DNA of 64,000 bases from Gemmobacter caeruleus (GTDB lineage: Bacteria > Pseudomonadota > Alphaproteobacteria > Rhodobacterales > Rhodobacteraceae), in contig NZ_VKKX01000044.1 in assembly GCF_008271655.1 (NCBI RefSeq), positions 109,763 to 173,762 on the forward strand. Reading direction: 5' to 3'. This document shows, piece by piece, positions 60,273 through 64,000 of this stretch (positions are counted from its first letter, which is position 1; each line of letters opens with the position of its first letter). A program made the position numbers and the translations under genes. Below the pieces are notes generated by a model. It was not told the DNA's origin. It worked only from the letters and a program-made list of their open reading frames with translations, and did not search any database.

Positions 60273-60429
60273 GCGAATCGTCCGGGCCGCGCAAAGCCGT
60301 TGCCCGGACGCGCTTCAACCCCTTGGGGCCGGGGCAGGGGCGACCACAGCCTTTGCCTGCCCGTCCGGCTGGCGATAATTTGATCAAAATGCTACACTCC
60401 GGCGATCTGTCCCCGCAACGGAGTGTCCC

Positions 60430-61836
60430 ATGACCGGCGATTTCCCCCGCAACCTGCCCAGTCCCCAGGATCTGCGCGCCATGGATCAGGCCCATCACCT
60501 GCATCCCTGGACCAATTTCGGCCCCTTTGAGGAACGGGGCGCGCTGGTGATGGCGCGGGGCGAGGGCTGTTGGCTGTGGGATGCCGAGGGGCGGCGCTAT
60601 TTCGACGCGATTGGCGGCATGTGGTGCACCAATATCGGCCTCGGCCGGCGCGAGATGGCCGAGGCGATTGCCGATCAGGTGACGCGGCTGGCCTTTTCCA
60701 ACACCTTTGTCGATATGACCAACGAACCCGCGGCGCTGCTGGCGGCAAAACTGGCCAGCCTCGCGCCCGGCGATCTGAACCGGGTGCATTTCACCACCTC
60801 CGGTTCGGCCGCCGTGGATACCGCCTATCGCATGGTGCAGTATTACCAGACCGTGATGGGGCGGCCGGAAAAGACGCAGGTCATCGCGCGGGATTACAGC
60901 TATCACGGATCGACTTATATCGCGCAATCCATCGGCAAGCGGCCGGGCGATCGCGTGCCGTTCTTTCGCTATCACGAGGCGGGCATCCACCACCTGACCG
61001 CCCCCAACCCCTATCGCGCCCCCGATGGCATGGACGAGGCGGACTTCTGTGACTGGCTGGTCGCCGAATTCGAGGCGAAACTGGCCGAGATCGGCCCCGA
61101 AAATATCGGCGGTTTCTTTGCCGAACCGATTCAGGCCTCGGGCGGGGTGATCGTGCCCCCGGTGGGCTATCTGCCCCGCATGGCCGCGATCTGCCGCCAG
61201 CATGACATCTTGTTCGTCGCCGACGAGGTGGTCACCGCCTTTGGCCGTCTGGGCCACTGGTTCGCCAGCGAGGCCGAATTCGGCATCCAGCCCGACATCA
61301 TCACCTGTGCCAAGGGGCTGACCTCGGGTTATCTTCCCCTTGGCGCCCTGATCTTTTCCGACCGGATCTGGCAGGCCATGGCGGCGGATGGGGCGCGCTG
61401 GTTCACCAGCGGCTTCACCTATTCCGGCCATCCCGTCGCCTGCGCCGCCGCGCTCAAGAATATCGAGATTCTCGAACGCGAAGACCTGCTGGGCAATGCC
61501 ACCCGCATCGGCGCCCTGTTCGAGACGCGGATGAAGGCGCTGGAGGCGCTGCCCATGGTGGGGCAGGTGCGCGGCCGCAAGCTGATGATCTGCGTGGAGA
61601 ATGTCGCCGACAAGGCCAGCAAGGCGCTGCTGCCCGAGGGGCTGGACGTGGGCACCCGCATCGCGGATGCCTGCGAGGCCATGGGCCTTCTGGTGCGGCC
61701 GATGGGCCATCTGAATGTGATGTCACCGCCGCTGACCCTGACGGCCGAGGATGTGGAGAGGGTGGGCGACACGCTGGAGCGCGCGATCCGCCAAGTGGCC
61801 GACGGGCTGGTGCGCGAAGGCATCCGGCTGGGGTGA
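60430..61836 (+). CDS. Class III aminotransferase (PLP-dependent, omega-type)
   Basis: A 468-aa fold-type I aminotransferase. The PLP-binding Lys is in PDIITCAKGLTSGYLPLGALI; DEVVTAFGRLGHWFASEAEF precedes it, FTTSGSAAVDTAYRM binds the phosphate, and the N-terminal HHLHPWTNFGPFEERGALVM is typical of the taurine/beta-alanine/putrescine-pyruvate group. The amino donor is not decidable by eye; putrescine or another omega-amine would fit with the agmatinase 700 nt downstream (inference). It ends 81 nt before dps. Confidence 0.9.
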   Translation: MTGDFPRNLPSPQDLRAMDQAHHLHPWTNFGPFEERGALVMARGEGCWLWDAEGRRYFDAIGGMWCTNIGLGRREMAEAIADQVTRLAFSNTFVDMTNEPAALLAAKLASLAPGDLNRVHFTTSGSAAVDTAYRMVQYYQTVMGRPEKTQVIARDYSYHGSTYIAQSIGKRPGDRVPFFRYHEAGIHHLTAPNPYRAPDGMDEADFCDWLVAEFEAKLAEIGPENIGGFFAEPIQASGGVIVPPVGYLPRMAAICRQHDILFVADEVVTAFGRLGHWFASEAEFGIQPDIITCAKGLTSGYLPLGALIFSDRIWQAMAADGARWFTSGFTYSGHPVACAAALKNIEILEREDLLGNATRIGALFETRMKALEALPMVGQVRGRKLMICVENVADKASKALLPEGLDVGTRIADACEAMGLLVRPMGHLNVMSPPLTLTAEDVERVGDTLERAIRQVADGLVREGIRLG

Positions 61837-61868
61837 TTGGAACTGACGGGCGGGATGCACGTTCCCTT

Positions 61869-61904
61869 CCTGACCGCCGGGGCACCTCGCCCCGGCCCTT
61901 CAGG
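61869..61904 (+). promoter_or_regulatory. Stem-loop overlapping the dps ribosome-binding region
   Basis: Inner stem CCGGGGC/GCCCCGG (61877-61883 with 61889-61895) and outer stem CCTGA/TCAGG (61869-61873 with 61900-61904). The 3' arm runs into AGGAAAGGA before the dps ATG at 61918, so folding could limit ribosome access. Confidence 0.45.
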
Positions 61905-61917
61905 AAAGGATACCATC

Positions 61918-62412
61918 ATGACCGAGGTTCTGGACACCATTCCGAAAGCCGACCGGATCGACACCGGCGTCGCCAATGTCAAGGCGATCACGCAGGGCCT
62001 GTCGCAGGCGCTGGCCGATACCTACCGGCTGGTGTTCAAGTCGCATGCCTATCACTGGAACGTGGAAGGCCCGCTGTTCCACCCGATCCATGTGCTGACC
62101 GAGGCGCAGTATACCGACCTGTTTGCCGCCGCCGACGCGCTGGCCGAACGGATCCGCGCGCTTGGCCAGCTGGCGCCGTTCCAGCTGGATGCGATGGCGG
62201 AAATGTCCATCGTCAAGGATGCGGGCAAGCTGCCTTCGGCGCAGGATATGGTGGCCGATCTGGCCGCCGATCACGAGGCCGTGGCCAAACGCATGCGCAA
62301 GGCGATCGAGGCGGCCGAGAAGGGCAATGATCCCGTCACCGCCGATCTGCTGACCGGGCGCTGCGCCGCGCATGAAAAGGCGGCCTGGATGCTGCGCGCC
62401 ACGGCAAAATGA
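61918..62412 (+). CDS. dps: Dps/ferritin-like DNA-protection protein
   Basis: A 164-aa Dps-type miniferritin. The ferroxidase residues sit in FKSHAYHWNVEGPLFHPIHVL (His, His, Asp/Glu region at the inter-subunit site) and LFAAADALAERIRALGQLAP. It should form a 12-mer that oxidises and stores Fe2+ and protects DNA under oxidative or starvation stress. The ATG at 61918 has AGGAAAGGA about 6-8 nt upstream; a longer open frame from 61837 covers only intergenic sequence. C-terminal GRCAAHEKAAWMLRATAK is typical. Confidence 0.93.
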   Translation: MTEVLDTIPKADRIDTGVANVKAITQGLSQALADTYRLVFKSHAYHWNVEGPLFHPIHVLTEAQYTDLFAAADALAERIRALGQLAPFQLDAMAEMSIVKDAGKLPSAQDMVADLAADHEAVAKRMRKAIEAAEKGNDPVTADLLTGRCAAHEKAAWMLRATAK

Positions 62413-62432
62413 TCAAATTTTCTTGACAAGCC

Positions 62433-62465
62433 GATCCGGGGCGGCAATCTCGCCGCACCCGGATC
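62433..62465 (+). terminator. Nested stem-loop between dps and agmatinase
   Basis: GATCCGGG (62433-62440) pairs with CCCGGATC (62458-62465) around an inner CGGC/GCCG (62442-62445 with 62452-62455). No T-run follows, so it may attenuate rather than end dps transcription. A TTGACA (62423-62428) directly upstream may be a -35 for the next gene. Confidence 0.45.
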
Positions 62466-62517
62466 CGGCGCGTCTCCGATGACCAGAATGACGACCTTCA
62501 GACCCGAGGAGCGTTCC

Positions 62518-63483
62518 ATGGCCCTTGAAGACGCCAAGAACGAAGTCGATACCGCCTTCACCCGCAAAAGCCCGCGCGGCTATGCCTTTGAAAACGCCTT
62601 TGCCGGCGCCACCAGCTTTCTGCGCCGGACCTATAGCAAGGATCTGACCGGGGTCGATGTCGCCGTGACCGGCGTGCCCTTCGATCAGGCGGTGACCCAT
62701 CGCACCGGCACCCGTTTCGGCCCCCGCGCCATCCGCGAGGCGTCGAGCCTGCAACCCTATGATCCGCCGCAGGGCTGGGGCACCGACCCGCTGGAGGATC
62801 TGGCGGTGATCGACTACGGCGATCTGGCCTTCGATTATGCCAAGGTCTCGGATTTCCCCGACCGGCTGACCGATCACATCCGCACCATCCTGAACGCAGG
62901 CGCGGCCAGCATCACGCTGGGCGGCGATCACTTCATCACCTGGCCGATCCTCAAGGCCTATGCCGAGAAATTCGGCCCGATGAGCGTGATCCATTTCGAC
63001 GCCCATTCCGACCTCTGGGCCGATGACGACCTGACCCGGATCGACCACGGCACCATGATGTACAAGGCGGTCAAGACCGGCATCGTGGACCCGAAACGCT
63101 CGGTCCAGATCGGCATCCGCACCTTCTGCGACGATTATCTGGGGATGAACGTCATCGACGCGCGCGAATGCCACGAGATCGGCGTGGCGCGGATCGTCGA
63201 GAAGGTGAAGGCGATCGTGGGCGACCATCCCGCCTATCTGACCTTCGACATCGACGCGCTCGACCCCGCCTTCGCCCCCGGCACCGGCACGCCGGTCTGG
63301 GGCGGGCTGGCGAGTTGGCAGGCGGCGGCGATCCTGCGTGACCTCGCGGGGGTCAATCTGGTGGGCGGCGATGTGGTGGAGGTCTCGCCCCCCTATGATA
63401 CGACCGGCGCCACCGCGATTGCCGGCGCCCATGTGGCCTACGAGATCCTCTGCCTGCTGCATTGGGCCAAGACCCGCAGATGA
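62518..63483 (+). CDS. speB: Agmatinase (ureohydrolase family)
   Basis: A 321-aa Mn-dependent ureohydrolase. Metal-binding motifs: LGGDHFITWPILKAY, VIHFDAHSDLWADDD, LTFDIDALDPAFAPGTGTP, and VVEVSPPYDTTGATA. These give the two His and four Asp ligands of the binuclear centre. It converts agmatine to putrescine and urea; guanidinobutyrase or a related specificity cannot be excluded. The ATG at 62518 has GAGGAG about 6 nt before it. Its stop overlaps the DUF1499 start by 4 nt. Confidence 0.92.
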   Translation: MALEDAKNEVDTAFTRKSPRGYAFENAFAGATSFLRRTYSKDLTGVDVAVTGVPFDQAVTHRTGTRFGPRAIREASSLQPYDPPQGWGTDPLEDLAVIDYGDLAFDYAKVSDFPDRLTDHIRTILNAGAASITLGGDHFITWPILKAYAEKFGPMSVIHFDAHSDLWADDDLTRIDHGTMMYKAVKTGIVDPKRSVQIGIRTFCDDYLGMNVIDARECHEIGVARIVEKVKAIVGDHPAYLTFDIDALDPAFAPGTGTPVWGGLASWQAAAILRDLAGVNLVGGDVVEVSPPYDTTGATAIAGAHVAYEILCLLHWAKTRR

Positions 63484-63941
63484 AGTGGATCGCGCTTGTC
63501 ACCTTCGGCCTGCCGCTCCTGGCCGCGCTGTGCTTTTCGGCCTTCGTGCGGCTGGCCCCGGTAGACCCGGCGCGCTGGCATGTGACGCTGGCGGATCACC
63601 CCGCCAGCATCAAGCCGAATGACGCCACTGCCTATGCCGAAGGCGGCGATCTGGCAGCCCCGATCCTGCCCGACAGGCCCGAGGCGGTGCTGGAGCGGCT
63701 GGCGGCCATAGCGCTGGCCGAACCCCGCAGCCGCCTGATCGCCGGCACCCCGGCCGAAGGCCGGATCACGCTGATGCAGCGCTCCGCGCTTTGGGGCATG
63801 CCCGATTTCATCACCGCCGAGGCACGCGCGACCCCGCAAGGCACGCGGCTGGAGATCTGGTCGCGCGCCCGCTTCGGCTTCAGCGATTTCGGCACCAACC
63901 GCGCCCGGCTGGAACGCTGGATCGCCGGCCTGCGCGGCTGA
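63480..63941 (+). CDS. DUF1499 family protein
   Basis: 153 aa from ATG 63480, which overlaps the speB stop (ATGA). An N-terminal membrane or signal helix (MKWIALVTFGLPLLAALCFS) is followed by the DUF1499 domain, recognised by the C-terminal WSRARFGFSDFGTNRARLERW. Function unknown; members are widespread in Alphaproteobacteria. Translational coupling to agmatinase is a fixed-looking pair here but has no known reason. Confidence 0.85.
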   Translation: MKWIALVTFGLPLLAALCFSAFVRLAPVDPARWHVTLADHPASIKPNDATAYAEGGDLAAPILPDRPEAVLERLAAIALAEPRSRLIAGTPAEGRITLMQRSALWGMPDFITAEARATPQGTRLEIWSRARFGFSDFGTNRARLERWIAGLRG

Positions 63942-63950
63942 GACCGGGCA

Positions 63951-63985
63951 GGGGGCGCTCGCGCCCCCTCTGGGCCTTGCGGCCC
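63951..63985 (+). terminator. Stem-loops at the right edge of the window
   Basis: GGGGGCG/CGCCCCC (63951-63957 with 63962-63968) and GGGCC/GGCCC (63972-63976 with 63981-63985). No T-run; it may be a terminator of the speB unit or part of the dispersed repeat, a fragment of which ends the window. Confidence 0.5.
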
Positions 63986-64000
63986 ATTCACCCCCTGAGG
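63986..64000. repeat. Fragment of the dispersed intergenic repeat
   Basis: The last bases read TTCACCCCCTGAGG, the reverse complement of the right end of the element at 23532-23631. The rest lies outside the window. Confidence 0.6.

Overview
The window is a GC-rich, densely packed chromosomal segment that reads as an alphaproteobacterium of the order Rhodobacterales (Rhodobacteraceae/Paracoccaceae type). Signs of this are the ppx-rlmE pair, an IalB-family protein, a Tat-exported DUF882 peptidase-like protein, two large RTX-Hint secreted proteins, a class II DAHP synthase, a fused IolC-DUF2090 kinase, a soluble PhoR-like kinase, and a dispersed intergenic palindrome of a kind I associate with this group. 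Most genes are housekeeping, and no phage, transposase or CRISPR locus is visible.

Layout: 1-1.2 kb, ppx end and rlmE. 1.2-6.4 kb, cell envelope (DUF882, L,D-transpeptidase, then lpxD with a private acyl carrier protein and ketoacyl synthase). 6.5-7.6 kb, an IalB-like gene, then a gene-free gap holding two candidate tandem small RNAs. 7.6-10.6 kb, HerA-like NTPase and a secreted CAP-RTX protein. 10.6-19.2 kb, a leftward operon (a 44-aa membrane peptide, an alpha-helical periplasmic protein, xerD, a CNNM/CorC transporter) divergent from aroK-aroB, then an SLC13 permease and exonuclease III. 19.3-21.9 kb, an unusual cassette: an 84-aa peptide with four LMPCSN repeats, an uncharacterised 369-aa protein and a DMT-type exporter, preceded by a cluster of DnaA-box-like sites. 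21.9-25.7 kb, erpA-like, dgt, dsbB, a YqaA membrane protein and a YpfJ metallopeptidase. 25.77 kb, tRNA-Leu(CAA). 26.6-36.9 kb, two RTX-Hint giants. 37-42.2 kb, a complete branched-chain amino acid ABC transporter (livKGFHM). 42.4-46.7 kb, a PQQ-type dehydrogenase, DUF805, a GlxA-type regulator and DAHP synthase. 46.75-54.4 kb, myo-inositol catabolism (Gfo/Idh/MocA dehydrogenase, IolR-like RpiR regulator, iolC-D-E-B). 54.4-64 kb, a degenerate receiver protein, a phoR-like kinase, nucleoside hydrolase, Fe(III)-type binding protein, mazG, M20 amidohydrolase, class III aminotransferase, Dps, agmatinase and DUF1499.

How they work together: aroK, aroB and the DAHP synthase supply three shikimate-pathway steps. 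The iol genes encode dehydration, ring hydrolysis, isomerisation and phosphorylation of inositol intermediates, probably controlled by the divergent RpiR regulator through two GGAA-N6-TTCC palindromes, one in each control region. The liv genes form one leftward unit. The aminotransferase and agmatinase may serve polyamine or amino-acid breakdown.

The strongest candidate for an undescribed system is the LMPCSN-repeat peptide cassette (19.52-21.92 kb). It looks like a multi-core peptide precursor with a partner protein and an exporter, but this rests on architecture alone. The second is the pair of tandem small-RNA candidates at 7.30-7.55 kb. All functional calls come from motif and family recognition by eye; no database search was run.
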